A stretch of 64,000 bases of DNA from JAGVPT01 sp964439265 (GTDB lineage Bacteria; Bacteroidota; Ignavibacteria; UBA10030; UBA8401): assembly GCA_964439265.1 (NCBI GenBank), contig CAYTOA010000006.1, positions 57,144-121,143 of the forward strand, given 5' to 3'. Every line of letters starts with the position of its first letter. The first letter of the stretch is position 1. The notes below the pieces were generated by a model. That model was not told where the DNA came from. It saw nothing but the letters and a program-made list of their open reading frames with translations, and made no database searches. Positions 24,734 through 33,661 of the stretch are shown here, in pieces. Both the position numbers and the translations under genes were made by a program.

Positions 24734-25228
24734 TTATTTATTCGCCCTTGCGGCGAGCTGGCGATCCATCATGATCAAGCTCACCGACGAGTCGCCGATC
24801 ATCTTCAATTGTTCGAGGATGTCTCCGGCACTCTTCTCTTCTTCCAATTGCTCGGTGATGAACCATTCAAGCATGATCTGTGTCGGGTAGTCTTTTTCCT
24901 TCATGGCGAGTTCATACAGCTTGTTGATCATCGCCGTCACCTTCTGTTCATGCTCAAGTACTTGTTTGAAAACGTCGACCGGCGATTTGAATTTCGCATG
25001 CGGCTTCTCGATCGTTTCCAGCTCGACATGCCCGTTTCGTTCAATCACGTAACTGTAGAATTTCATCGCGTGGCCGTACTCTTCCGAGCTCTGAACTTTC
25101 ATCCAGCTGGCGAAACCGGAGAAGTTGGACTCAGCGTAATAAGTGGACATTGCGAGATATAAATAGGATGAAAACAATTCCTTGTTGATCTGCTCGTTGA
25201 TCGCATCCTGGATCGCTTTGCTGAGCAT
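24734..25228 (-). CDS. ftn: Ferritin (non-heme, FtnA type)
   Basis: A 164-aa iron-storage subunit that assembles as a 24-mer and oxidises Fe(II). The ferroxidase residues stand at the canonical positions E17, E50, H53, E94, Q127, with E130 as the third-site ligand. It lacks the heme-ligand Met arrangement of bacterioferritin. AAGGGA precedes the ATG. It is a single-gene unit with its own terminator. An iron-storage role next to oxygen-handling genes (bat, hemerythrin) fits an organism that meets oxygen. Confidence 0.95.
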   Translation of the reverse strand: MLSKAIQDAINEQINKELFSSYLYLAMSTYYAESNFSGFASWMKVQSSEEYGHAMKFYSYVIERNGHVELETIEKPHAKFKSPVDVFKQVLEHEQKVTAMINKLYELAMKEKDYPTQIMLEWFITEQLEEEKSAGDILEQLKMIGDSSVSLIMMDRQLAARANK

Positions 25229-25367
25229 ATCGCTTCCCTTTCAAATGGTTGATTGATTGTTCGCAGATTCCGATAACGCAATATAGGAAATTTCGGTTCC
25301 GAAAGCACGAACCAGAAATAGCAGGTAGCACCTCAAATTGAACCGGCATATTGGAAGGACTGAGTCA

Positions 25368-25528
25368 TGTCATTCTGAACGGAGTCCTCGACGAGTCGAG
25401 TCGTCGACCGCTAAAGCGGGACGGAGTGAAGAATCTACGTCAACTCTGCATCGTACATGCACGATGGGGGTAGAGTCGTAGATCCTCCCGAAGGGATGCC
25501 TTCGGCATTCGCTCCGCTCAGGATGACA
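25368..25528. repeat. Long imperfect palindrome bounded by TGTCATTCTGA / TCAGGATGACA
   Basis: The ends TGTCATTCTGAACGGAG (25368-25384) and CTCCGCTCAGGATGACA (25512-25528) are inverted copies matching at 15 of 17 bases. Between them are GAAGAATCT and AGATCCTCC-type words and smaller palindromes (GTCGACGAGTC-like, GATGCCTTCGGCATTC). I know this CATTCTGA...GAATCT...GGATGACA element as a common non-coding repeat in environmental bacterial genomes; its function is not established. Confidence 0.65.
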
Positions 25529-25619
25529 GAACAATATATTGCGAAGCTCTTCTTACTAAAATTCAGGCACTACCAAATCAGCAAATCACTTTCTTAAAAA
25601 AACTTTCGAAAGGTTGGTC

Positions 25620-28181
25620 TCACGCCCACAGGACAAATCCTTGCTTAAAAGGATTGTCGATCTCAGGGTGAAGAGGAAGAATGCGAACCGTGTACCCCTG
25701 ACGTCCGCTCGACTCCGACGTGATCGTGCTGACGTATTCGAATACGCTCCCTTTCGGTTTTCCGGTGGCCACCATCGGAAGCACCGTCGGATTTGCAATC
25801 TCACCGCTCAAGTTAAGCATGCCGTGATACAGTTCCACCGAAACATCATCAGGCGTCAATGCTCCGAGGTCGATGTTTGCGCGCACGTCGAGCGACTCGC
25901 CGACCTTCATTCCTTTCTTCCCGTCCGACCTGATGCCTACGAATTTTATATCGGCCCAGCTTTGTTGTATTTTCGCCCTCCACACCGCAAGAGCTTTTGT
26001 GTTCTTTAACTTATCGCCCGTGAGGGATGAATAACGGCTGTGTGCCGGGAGATAATATTTCTCCGCGTATTCTTTTACCATCCTGTTGGTATTGAACACC
26101 GGACAGATTTCCCGCATCGAAGTCTTCATTTTACTGATCCACGCGCGCGGCAATCCATCGGCGCCGCGATTATAGAAGAGAGGTATCAGTTCTTTCTCGA
26201 GAAGATTGTAAAGTGCGTTCGACTCGACTTCATCTTGATATGTCTCGTCGCCGTACTCCTCTCCTTGCCCGATCGCCCAGCCGGTATTGACATTGCACGC
26301 CTCCACCCACCAGCCGTCGAGAACGCTCAGGTTGAGCGCGCCGTTCACGGCCGCTTTCATCCCGCTCGTCCCGCTTGCCTCGAGCGGACGGCGCGGCGTA
26401 TTCAGCCACACATCGACTCCCTGAACAAGGTAGCGGGCGACGACCATATCATAGTCTTCGATGAACACCATGCGGCGCCGCGCTTCGGGCTGCCGCGCGA
26501 AATGTATGATTTCTCTGATCAATTCCTTTCCCGGATTATCCATCGGATGAGCCTTCCCGGCAAAAATGATCTGGACTGGCCGGTCCTTATCGCTGAGAAT
26601 GCGGATGAGACGCTCTGCATCACGCAGCAGGAGAGTGGCCCGCTTGTACGTTGCGTAACGACGGGCGAAACCGATCGTCAGCGCGTCGGGGTTGAGGAGC
26701 TCCGACGCTTGCGCGACCTCGTTGCGCAGCGCCCCCCGGGATTCAAACTGAGTCCGCAGCCGCTGGCGCGCGAATGCCACCAGCCGTTCTCTTCTCCGTT
26801 CGTGTGTACGCCATAGTTCTTCGTCCGGAATCCGATGCACGAAACTCCATAGTGCATTTTCGCTTACGTCATCCTTCCACCGGGGACCGAGATACCGTTC
26901 GAACAACCCAACCATGTCACGGCTGACCCATGACGGGATATGAACGCCGTTCGTAACGGAGCCGATCGGGGTGTCTTGAACAGGGATGCCGGGCCATACG
27001 CTCTGCCACATCGCCCGCGAGACGTCGCCGTGAAGTTTGCTCACGCCGTTGCTGTACGCAGACATTCGCAGGGCGAGAATCGTCATGCAAAAATCTTCGG
27101 CATCGTTGTTAATATCTCTCCGGCCTAATCCGAGGAATTCCTTTCGTGAGATTCCAAGAGTTCCATAGAAGTGACCGAAATATTTATCCATCAATGCCGG
27201 GGTAAAATAATCGTTTCCCGCAGGAACCGGAGTATGGGTGGTGAAGACGGCACCGGCAGTCGCCGCTTCACGGGCTTCTGCGAAGGACAGATTGTTCTCC
27301 TTCATCAACTGACGGCATTGCTCAAGTGAAAGAAACGCTGAGTGCCCTTCGTTCATGTGGCAGACCGTCGGCTTCAACCCCATGGCGCACAATGCCCGGT
27401 AGCCTCCGATGCCGAGCATAATTTCCTGTTTCATCCTCAATTCACGGTCGCCGGCATATAATTGATCTGTGATATCCTGGTCTTCCTGGGAATTCGCCGG
27501 AATATTGGTATCCAGCAAGAATACCGGAACCCGCCCTGCCTGCACCCGCCACACTTGTGCGTAGATGTTCCGCCCTGGATATTCCACCGAGACGGTCACG
27601 GGTTTGTCGTCTTTGTCCCGCTCGATCTGAATAGGCTGTGTGTAAAAATCATTTTCAGGATTGCGCTCCTGCTGCCAGCCGTCGACGTTCAAATACTGAG
27701 TGAAGTAGCCCTTTTGATAGAGCAATCCGACGCCGACAAGCGGAATCCCCAGATCGCTCGCCGATTTGATATGGTCTCCGGACAGAATACCTAATCCGCC
27801 AGAATAATTCGGCAAACATTCCGTCAGCCCAAACTCTGCAGAAAAATAGGCGACAGCCGGAGTGCTCTCCTTGCCATGCTTTTTTTGAAACCAGCTTGAG
27901 CTGACATCGAGGTATTGTGCATACCGATCCCATGCACGGTCAAGCTCGCCAAGAAACGCCTCATCGTGCGCCAGCGAGTTCAGTCGCTGCTGTTTGATCG
28001 CTCCGAGCATCTGCACGGGATTATGGTGCGATTCCTCCCATAAATCGGTGTCGAGCCGCATGAAGACTTCGAGAAGCTCATGATCCCAGACCCATACAAG
28101 GTTATAAGCAAGCGCATAGAGGCGTTGAAGAGGTTGAGGAAGAGATGGTGCAACCGAATAAGTGAAAATTGGACGAGTCAT
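25620..28181 (-). CDS. glgP: Alpha-glucan phosphorylase (TIGR02094 type)
   Basis: An 853-aa enzyme releasing glucose-1-phosphate from glycogen or maltodextrin, of the long bacterial/archaeal type with an N-terminal DUF3417-like segment (LAYNLVWVWDHEL). Other motifs: AYFSAEFGLTECLPNYSGGLG, HMNEGHSAF, FTTHTPVPAGND, and the PLP-lysine region EASGTSGMKAAVNGALNLS. The last 110 residues form a beta-rich domain. GGAGG precedes the ATG. No glycogen synthase or branching enzyme is adjacent. With transketolase and the phosphate-ester antiporter it belongs to central carbohydrate use. Confidence 0.94.
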   Translation of the reverse strand: MTRPIFTYSVAPSLPQPLQRLYALAYNLVWVWDHELLEVFMRLDTDLWEESHHNPVQMLGAIKQQRLNSLAHDEAFLGELDRAWDRYAQYLDVSSSWFQKKHGKESTPAVAYFSAEFGLTECLPNYSGGLGILSGDHIKSASDLGIPLVGVGLLYQKGYFTQYLNVDGWQQERNPENDFYTQPIQIERDKDDKPVTVSVEYPGRNIYAQVWRVQAGRVPVFLLDTNIPANSQEDQDITDQLYAGDRELRMKQEIMLGIGGYRALCAMGLKPTVCHMNEGHSAFLSLEQCRQLMKENNLSFAEAREAATAGAVFTTHTPVPAGNDYFTPALMDKYFGHFYGTLGISRKEFLGLGRRDINNDAEDFCMTILALRMSAYSNGVSKLHGDVSRAMWQSVWPGIPVQDTPIGSVTNGVHIPSWVSRDMVGLFERYLGPRWKDDVSENALWSFVHRIPDEELWRTHERRRERLVAFARQRLRTQFESRGALRNEVAQASELLNPDALTIGFARRYATYKRATLLLRDAERLIRILSDKDRPVQIIFAGKAHPMDNPGKELIREIIHFARQPEARRRMVFIEDYDMVVARYLVQGVDVWLNTPRRPLEASGTSGMKAAVNGALNLSVLDGWWVEACNVNTGWAIGQGEEYGDETYQDEVESNALYNLLEKELIPLFYNRGADGLPRAWISKMKTSMREICPVFNTNRMVKEYAEKYYLPAHSRYSSLTGDKLKNTKALAVWRAKIQQSWADIKFVGIRSDGKKGMKVGESLDVRANIDLGALTPDDVSVELYHGMLNLSGEIANPTVLPMVATGKPKGSVFEYVSTITSESSGRQGYTVRILPLHPEIDNPFKQGFVLWA

Positions 28182-28231
28182 AAATCCTCCATCGTCAGCA
28201 TTAAAAGGAACAAAGAATCACGGGACCGATG

Positions 28232-29863
28232 TTATTGTATTTCTTCCATCGGCACGCCGTCGACTGTACGGGGAAAGTCTATTGTGAGTACGCGTGCAAG
28301 TGTCGGAGCGATGTCGACTGTGTGGACTTCACGCTGAACATGAAATGCTTTGATTCCGGGGTGCATGAAGATTATCGGCACATGCGTATCATAACTGTAT
28401 ACTGAGCCATGGGTAGTCCCCGTGGAGTGTGACTCCACCAGGCAGTATTCGCAGTACCGGATTTGAAAGTCTTCTCCGCGAGGCGGGTAGTAGCTGCGTC
28501 TGAACTGTGCAAGATATGGACGATCGGATGTTTGCGCCACCATTAATTCCCGGCGGAAGTACACGTCGGCGATGCCGTCGATGAGGCGCAGCGCTTCGCC
28601 GGCGCGTTGTTCGAGTTGGAGGCTGTCTTTCCCCGCGCGTGCTGCCGCGGCATAATTCAAAAACCCTCCGGTTTCAAAAACAGGTTCAGTAATCGCCCAT
28701 TCTTTCCGGATCACGCCGTCGATTGAATCAATTTTCGTTTTGATTTGAGCCGGATATAAAATTCTGCGCGCCTCTTGATGTCTGAATTGCACTAAGAATT
28801 CCGGCAGCGGCATGACGCCATGGTCTGCGCTCAAGACAACGAGAACTCGGGATGAACCGACCATTGAATCAGCGCTAGAAAGAAACGTACCGAGCGCGCG
28901 GTCGAGCCGGAATAAATGGTCCATGATCTCATGACTGTTCGGACCGAACGCATGGCCTATGTAGTCGCAATCGGACAGGCTTATACAAAGGAGGTCTGTA
29001 ACAGATCGCTGGCCGAGTTCTTCTGCTTCTATCGCCTGTTGAGCGAAATCCAAGACCAGCATATCACCATACGGAGACGTGAGGATCTGGTCGTTCTTTT
29101 TTGACGCTGAAAATTTGTGCGGAAATGCCGAAGATGAATCCCACTTCACTTCGGCGCTGAAATCATCGGGGCCTTCTTTCGTGTAAACACTGTCCGGTAA
29201 AAGTTTTGTCCACGATGAAGGAACATTTTTTTCTATCCACTTAGAGTCGTTGAACGTCCGCACCCATGCGGGTTCATGCTGCGTGTAATACCCCGATGTT
29301 ACCATGTGGCCGCTTTTCCGGCTGTACCAAAAAGCGTAATCCGGATGTTTTCCCCCCATTAGGATTGCCGCCCGGTCTTTTCCGGATGCGGCGATGACTT
29401 TCGACGCGGGAGAAGAAGCCTTCAGCCAATCACCGATCCCGGTGACGAGAAGATTGTTCGGGGAAGAGCCCCCTCCTTCGTCATCCACCGGAGCTGCGGT
29501 TGTATCCTCAACGCAGTAGACCGATTTTCTCGTTACCGGATTTATCCATTCATTTTCAATCATGCCGCTTTTCACAGGATACGTGCCGGTGCTGAGCGTC
29601 GCATGACCGAGGCATGTTACGCTCGAAGCATAGTTGAGATTGGCATTGGTGAAAAACATCCCGTCTGTGTAGAGCCGTTTTAGCCCGCCCGTGAAATGTG
29701 GAGCAAAACGGTCGAAGTAATCCTCCCGCATTTGGTCGACTGAAATGAAAATGATCAATCGCGGTGGTTCAGCGGAGAACGACCGGCATTTAACCGTCGT
29801 CAGCACTATGACGAGCAGCAGAACCATTCGCGGCAGACTTTTCGCGCTCAATGTTTTCCTCAT
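28232..29863 (-). CDS. Alkaline phosphatase superfamily phosphatase (PafA-like)
   Basis: A 543-aa exported phosphomonoesterase of the type common in Bacteroidota (PafA). It has a signal peptide (MVLLLVIVLTTV), the first metal ligand D43 in FISVDQMREDYF, and the likely nucleophile Thr83 in SSVTCLGHATLSTGTYP. Further metal ligands lie in LSDCDYIGHAFGPNS and LSADHGVMPLP, and a C-terminal His in ESHSTGTTHGS. It would release phosphate in the periplasm. The frame extends to 29920, but the ATG at 29863 gives the sensible signal peptide. The preceding gene on the plus strand is a 5'-nucleotidase, so two phosphatases are divergently arranged. Confidence 0.88.
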   Translation of the reverse strand: MRKTLSAKSLPRMVLLLVIVLTTVKCRSFSAEPPRLIIFISVDQMREDYFDRFAPHFTGGLKRLYTDGMFFTNANLNYASSVTCLGHATLSTGTYPVKSGMIENEWINPVTRKSVYCVEDTTAAPVDDEGGGSSPNNLLVTGIGDWLKASSPASKVIAASGKDRAAILMGGKHPDYAFWYSRKSGHMVTSGYYTQHEPAWVRTFNDSKWIEKNVPSSWTKLLPDSVYTKEGPDDFSAEVKWDSSSAFPHKFSASKKNDQILTSPYGDMLVLDFAQQAIEAEELGQRSVTDLLCISLSDCDYIGHAFGPNSHEIMDHLFRLDRALGTFLSSADSMVGSSRVLVVLSADHGVMPLPEFLVQFRHQEARRILYPAQIKTKIDSIDGVIRKEWAITEPVFETGGFLNYAAAARAGKDSLQLEQRAGEALRLIDGIADVYFRRELMVAQTSDRPYLAQFRRSYYPPRGEDFQIRYCEYCLVESHSTGTTHGSVYSYDTHVPIIFMHPGIKAFHVQREVHTVDIAPTLARVLTIDFPRTVDGVPMEEIQ

Positions 29864-29980
29864 AACGGTGCAAGATACGACAAAGTTACAAAGATAGAAA
29901 GACCTATTCCAAAAAAGCATTTAATTTAGTATCTTCAAGCAATTACAGTTAACAATTCCTTAACCTACTATCAACTTCTT

Positions 29981-31489
29981 ATGCGCATGCAAACGATAAA
30001 AGCGTTCGTTCTTGCTGGTTTCCTCTGGCTTCTTTTTGTTGTTCCTCTGTTCTCTCAGCCTAGGAACATTACAATCCTTCACACCAACGATATTCATGCT
30101 AATTTTATCCCGCACGAAGCATCGTGGATGAGAGAGACTCCGAAGCCGATGGTCGGCGGACTCAACGAACTGTCGTTTGCACTCGACAGCATCCGGAAAA
30201 CAAACAATTCCACCGTGTACCTCGATGCAGGCGATCTTATGACCGGCAATCCGATCACTGAGTACGAGTACCATGGAGCCCTGGGGGGCGCGCTCTTCGA
30301 AATGATGAACATGATCGGATGCGAGACGTGGTGTCTGGGAAACCACGATTTCGACCTTGGCCAGCAGAATCTGTTGAAACTGACGGCGATCGCAAAATTT
30401 CCTACGCTCTCGGCAAATGTCGTGAACGACAGAGGCGAGTATCCGGTGAACAATAAGCCGTATACCATCATAGAAAAAAATGGACTGAAGATCGGGATCA
30501 TCGGCATCATGTCACAGGGACTGTACGGCCTCGTGAACCAGGCGATGCTTGTTGGAATTAAGGTTCTCTCGCCGGTAGAGACGGCCCAAAAGTACATCGA
30601 CGAACTGCAGTCCAAAACGGATTTGATCATAGCATTAACGCACGAAGGCGTTGACGAAGACTCCGTCCTCGCGATGAACGTTCACGGCCTCAACGTCATT
30701 GTCGGCGGCCACTCACATACACGATTGAAAAAACCGAAGTTCATCAACGGCGTTATCATCGTCCAAACCGGATCCTATTGCGAGAACCTCGGCGTCCTTG
30801 ACTTGACCGTTGAAAACAAAAAAGTGACGCAGTACAACGGCCAGCTTATTCAACTCTGGTATAACAGCGCACGGCCGAAAACGGAATTATCGGCGTTCAT
30901 CGACTCCGTTCAGCACGGTATTGAAAAAGACTACAGCCAGGTGATCGGATCGCTCAAAGAGGACTGGACTCGCAACGATAACGACGAGTCCGGCATTGGC
31001 GATTTTCTCGCCGATGCGCAGCGAGAAGCAGCGCATGCCGATGTCGGTTTTATGAACAACTCCGGCATCAGGAAGAATCTATCAGCCGGACCGATAACGA
31101 AACGAGATATCTTTGAAATCCTCCCCTTCAGGAATATTCTGACGACGTTTCAGTTGAGCGGGACCGAATTAAGAACGATCGTCCTCAATTATCTCGAGAA
31201 GCATCTGAAGATACAAACGTCGGGCATTGAATGCCAGTGGAAGCGCACTACGGATGGAAAAATTGAGATCGTAAAGCTTGAGGTTAACGGAAAGCCGTTC
31301 GATGAAAAGGGAACATATGTCGCAGCCGCAAGCGATTTCTTTATCGGCGAGGCAAAACACTATCTTGGCATCGAGATCCTCCACCCCGTGATTCTCCAGC
31401 AAACGGTCTTCGAGACGTTAGAGAAGAAAGTACAAGATGAAAAAGTGGTTGATTCAAAAGTAGAGAATCGGTTTAAAGAAGATAAATAA
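29981..31489 (+). CDS. 5'-nucleotidase / UDP-sugar hydrolase family phosphoesterase
   Basis: A 502-aa periplasmic enzyme hydrolysing nucleotides to nucleosides. After a signal peptide (VLAGFLWLLFVVPLFSQ) comes the metallophosphatase domain: HTNDIHA (D37, H39), DAGDLMTG (D85), GNHDFD (N121, H122), ALTHEG and VGGHSHTR. The C-terminal 5'-nucleotidase domain includes NNSGIRKNLSAGPITKRD and ILPFRNILTTFQLSGTEL. Expressed divergently from the PafA-like phosphatase, with about 117 nt between the starts, which suggests joint phosphate scavenging. I do not see a Pho-box. Confidence 0.92.
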   Translation: MRMQTIKAFVLAGFLWLLFVVPLFSQPRNITILHTNDIHANFIPHEASWMRETPKPMVGGLNELSFALDSIRKTNNSTVYLDAGDLMTGNPITEYEYHGALGGALFEMMNMIGCETWCLGNHDFDLGQQNLLKLTAIAKFPTLSANVVNDRGEYPVNNKPYTIIEKNGLKIGIIGIMSQGLYGLVNQAMLVGIKVLSPVETAQKYIDELQSKTDLIIALTHEGVDEDSVLAMNVHGLNVIVGGHSHTRLKKPKFINGVIIVQTGSYCENLGVLDLTVENKKVTQYNGQLIQLWYNSARPKTELSAFIDSVQHGIEKDYSQVIGSLKEDWTRNDNDESGIGDFLADAQREAAHADVGFMNNSGIRKNLSAGPITKRDIFEILPFRNILTTFQLSGTELRTIVLNYLEKHLKIQTSGIECQWKRTTDGKIEIVKLEVNGKPFDEKGTYVAAASDFFIGEAKHYLGIEILHPVILQQTVFETLEKKVQDEKVVDSKVENRFKEDK

Positions 31490-31492
31490 AAC

Positions 31493-31590
31493 TCTCGCCA
31501 AGCCGCAAAGGCGCAAAGGTTCTATTGATAATTAGGTTGCGACTTTGCATCTGGCGAAGCCATCACTTCGTGATTTGCGCAAGACTCTTT
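31493..31590. repeat. GCAAAGGCGCAAAGG words and ATCACTTCGTGAT palindrome
   Basis: After the nucleotidase stop, 31495-31518 is made of GCCGCAAAGGCGCAAAGG words. At 31562-31574 stands the palindrome ATCACTTCGTGAT, flanked by GGCGAAGCC and TTTGCGC. The same 13-mer (reverse strand) is the core of a hairpin at 48620-48632. Confidence 0.5.
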
Positions 31591-31633
31591 TCTTAGCATA
31601 TACAATAGTCTCACATCATCTATAAGGCCTTCT

Positions 31634-32347
31634 ATGAACGGCAAAAATTTCCCGATTCTTATTATCACCGGCCGCCCCGCAGCAGGAAAATCGGAAGTGA
31701 TCGATTTTCTCAAGAAAACAAACGCGAACGAGCGTCTGGATCGATTTCATATCGCGGACTTCGAAGAGCTCGATGATTTCCTGTACGTCTGGGAGTCGTT
31801 CGAGATCGACGACATTCTCAGCAGGCACGGCAAGCCGCGTGTCTGGTCCGACGAAAAATACTGGTTCAAAGATCACTTTACCTGGAATTTATACATCGAA
31901 CGCATCGGCCTTGAATACCGGAAGAAGCTGGCACGGAACCCTGAATATCACAACACAATGACGACACTGGTGGAGTTCGCGCGCGGCGGCGACAACGGCA
32001 TCTCCGAAGCGTTGACATTCATGCACGAAGAAATATTACAACGCGCGGCGTTGATCTACATACGCGTATCGTACGAGGAGTCGGTGCGCAAGAACCGCCG
32101 GCGGGCAAAAAAGGGTCAGGAGGATTCGATCCTGTACCACTCTCTTCCCGATGAAAAAATGGAGTTCTACTACAAAACGAACGACTGGGAGAAACTCGAA
32201 AAGAGAGATCCGAACTATATCGAGGTGAAGGGGTTCAAAATTCCGTACGCGACGTTTGAAAATGAACCGGAGAAGACGCTTGATCCGGTGCTCATCGGGA
32301 AAGAACTGGAGAGAGTGACGACAAAACTGTGGGGGATGGGGAAGTGA
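31634..32347 (+). CDS. P-loop NTP-binding protein of unknown substrate
   Basis: A 237-aa soluble protein with Walker A GRPAAGKS at residues 13-20 and kinase-like organisation. A later basic segment, RKNRRRAKKGQEDSI, resembles a mobile lid, and IYIRVSYEESV stands where nucleotide kinases have the strand before the lid. It may therefore be a small-molecule or nucleotide kinase. SDEKYWFKDHFTWNLYIERIG and YHNTMTTLVEFARGG look conserved but match no family I can name. A strong hairpin follows the stop and separates it from the convergent barrel gene. Confidence 0.72.
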   Translation: MNGKNFPILIITGRPAAGKSEVIDFLKKTNANERLDRFHIADFEELDDFLYVWESFEIDDILSRHGKPRVWSDEKYWFKDHFTWNLYIERIGLEYRKKLARNPEYHNTMTTLVEFARGGDNGISEALTFMHEEILQRAALIYIRVSYEESVRKNRRRAKKGQEDSILYHSLPDEKMEFYYKTNDWEKLEKRDPNYIEVKGFKIPYATFENEPEKTLDPVLIGKELERVTTKLWGMGK

Positions 32348-32353
32348 AACCAA

Positions 32354-32384
32354 GATGACCGTTACCTCAAAGGTGACGGTCATC
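32354..32384. terminator. Strong hairpin between convergent genes
   Basis: A 14-bp stem (32354-32367 GATGACCGTTACCT with 32371-32384 AGGTGACGGTCATC, one wobble pair) closes on a 3-nt CAA loop. There is no T-run, so termination would rely on position between convergent genes. It contains the AAGGTGACGG word of the REPIN-like element at 5013-5093. Confidence 0.55.
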
Positions 32385-32406
32385 GCGCTTATCTGCCGGC
32401 CCCGCA

Positions 32407-33513
32407 CTAAAATGCTTCGGTGACGGTAAAGTATACTCCCGAAGAGTTGTTGCCGAACCCCATATCAAACCGAAGCGAGATACGATCGTCGCGCTTCAGC
32501 AAAAATCGGATGCCCGCTCCCCCCGCAAACTTAAAGCTATCAAGACTCCAGAGCGAGACTCTGTTGGCCACTTGCGCAACGCCCGCAAAGGCAACTGCGC
32601 CAAATCTCCACCACACAGGAATCCGGTATTCCACTTGTCCCCCTACTTCTGTCTTGTCCCGGTATTGCCCGTCGAAATATCCTCGGAGAAAATCCTGCCC
32701 GCCAAAACCAGCCAGGTCTTGAAACGGCGCCCTTCCGTCAATAATTTTCGCACTCGTCTGAAATGCCAAAATTTGTGATGGAAAAACTTCAAAAAAATTC
32801 CGGGTGTCGAGTGCAACTTCGCTGTAATTGAAATCGCTTCCTAAAGATTTGCCGTTCACCACCGCCGTCAGCTGATAAAAGCTTCCAGAGTAGGCTGCAA
32901 ACGTGTTATCCCGCGAATCCCAATTTGCTACGATTCCGCCTCCGGAAACGACTCCGCCGTCGCTTCCCGGAATAGTGCCGGAGTCAAGAAGCCCGCCCGC
33001 TTTCTTCTGAACCGTCGTCGCAGACTCGTACTGTAGGAGCGGTGCAAGGTTGAATTGTGAAAAAATATTTCGGTAGAAAACAATTTTGGCGAAATACGAT
33101 CGGGACGTGTAGCTCTCTCGCGCGCTCGACGGAACGTTATTTCCGATCCCGAAAAAACTATTCGGGAAATTCTTATACCAGGCGGTCGTCAATAATCGGT
33201 AGAGGCCGGCATCAAAATAAAAATCGCCGTCAACTTCCAGAATAACCTGCTTCTTTTCTGTATAAATAAAGTCTCCGGTTACGTTCGACGGCCGGCTGGC
33301 AGGCTGAACGGTATCTCGATGCAGATAGAGCGCGGCGACGCCTCCGGCAAAGCCGGTTTCCGGCGTGTAAAAGAAGATCGGGAGAGGATAAACTCCTATT
33401 CGATCCACAGCCAGCGTATCGCGATCGGGGTATTGTGCCGAAGCGGTACAAGACATGAACAAGCACAACGCATTAAAGATTGTAATGGAGAGAGTGGGAA
33501 AACTGAATTTCAT
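32407..33513 (-). CDS. Omp85 / surface-antigen (D15) type outer-membrane barrel
   Basis: A 368-aa protein with signal peptide (ALCLFMSCTASAQ) and a beta-barrel ending in Phe (FTVTEAF). The segment FGGQDFLRGYFDGQYRDK carries the Omp85 VRGY-type lid motif, and repeated amphipathic strands (LTTAWYKNFPNSFFGIGNN, ILAFQTSAKIIDG) fill the rest. It has no POTRA domain, so it is a barrel-only member, as seen with patatin-type or lone D15 proteins. Cargo or partner unknown; no neighbouring gene explains it. Confidence 0.85.
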   Translation of the reverse strand: MKFSFPTLSITIFNALCLFMSCTASAQYPDRDTLAVDRIGVYPLPIFFYTPETGFAGGVAALYLHRDTVQPASRPSNVTGDFIYTEKKQVILEVDGDFYFDAGLYRLLTTAWYKNFPNSFFGIGNNVPSSARESYTSRSYFAKIVFYRNIFSQFNLAPLLQYESATTVQKKAGGLLDSGTIPGSDGGVVSGGGIVANWDSRDNTFAAYSGSFYQLTAVVNGKSLGSDFNYSEVALDTRNFFEVFPSQILAFQTSAKIIDGRAPFQDLAGFGGQDFLRGYFDGQYRDKTEVGGQVEYRIPVWWRFGAVAFAGVAQVANRVSLWSLDSFKFAGGAGIRFLLKRDDRISLRFDMGFGNNSSGVYFTVTEAF

Positions 33514-33661
33514 GGCACTAACACTAAGGCGTTTCCGGACACATCATTCGGTTTGTTCAGAAACAATTTTGCGGAAGTTCTCCCGAGTGCTGCGCGAGAA
33601 GCTTTTCGTCGGTGATCCTTCAAAAGAAGTGGTTCGCTCAAAGCCGAAGCCTGCCCTGACA

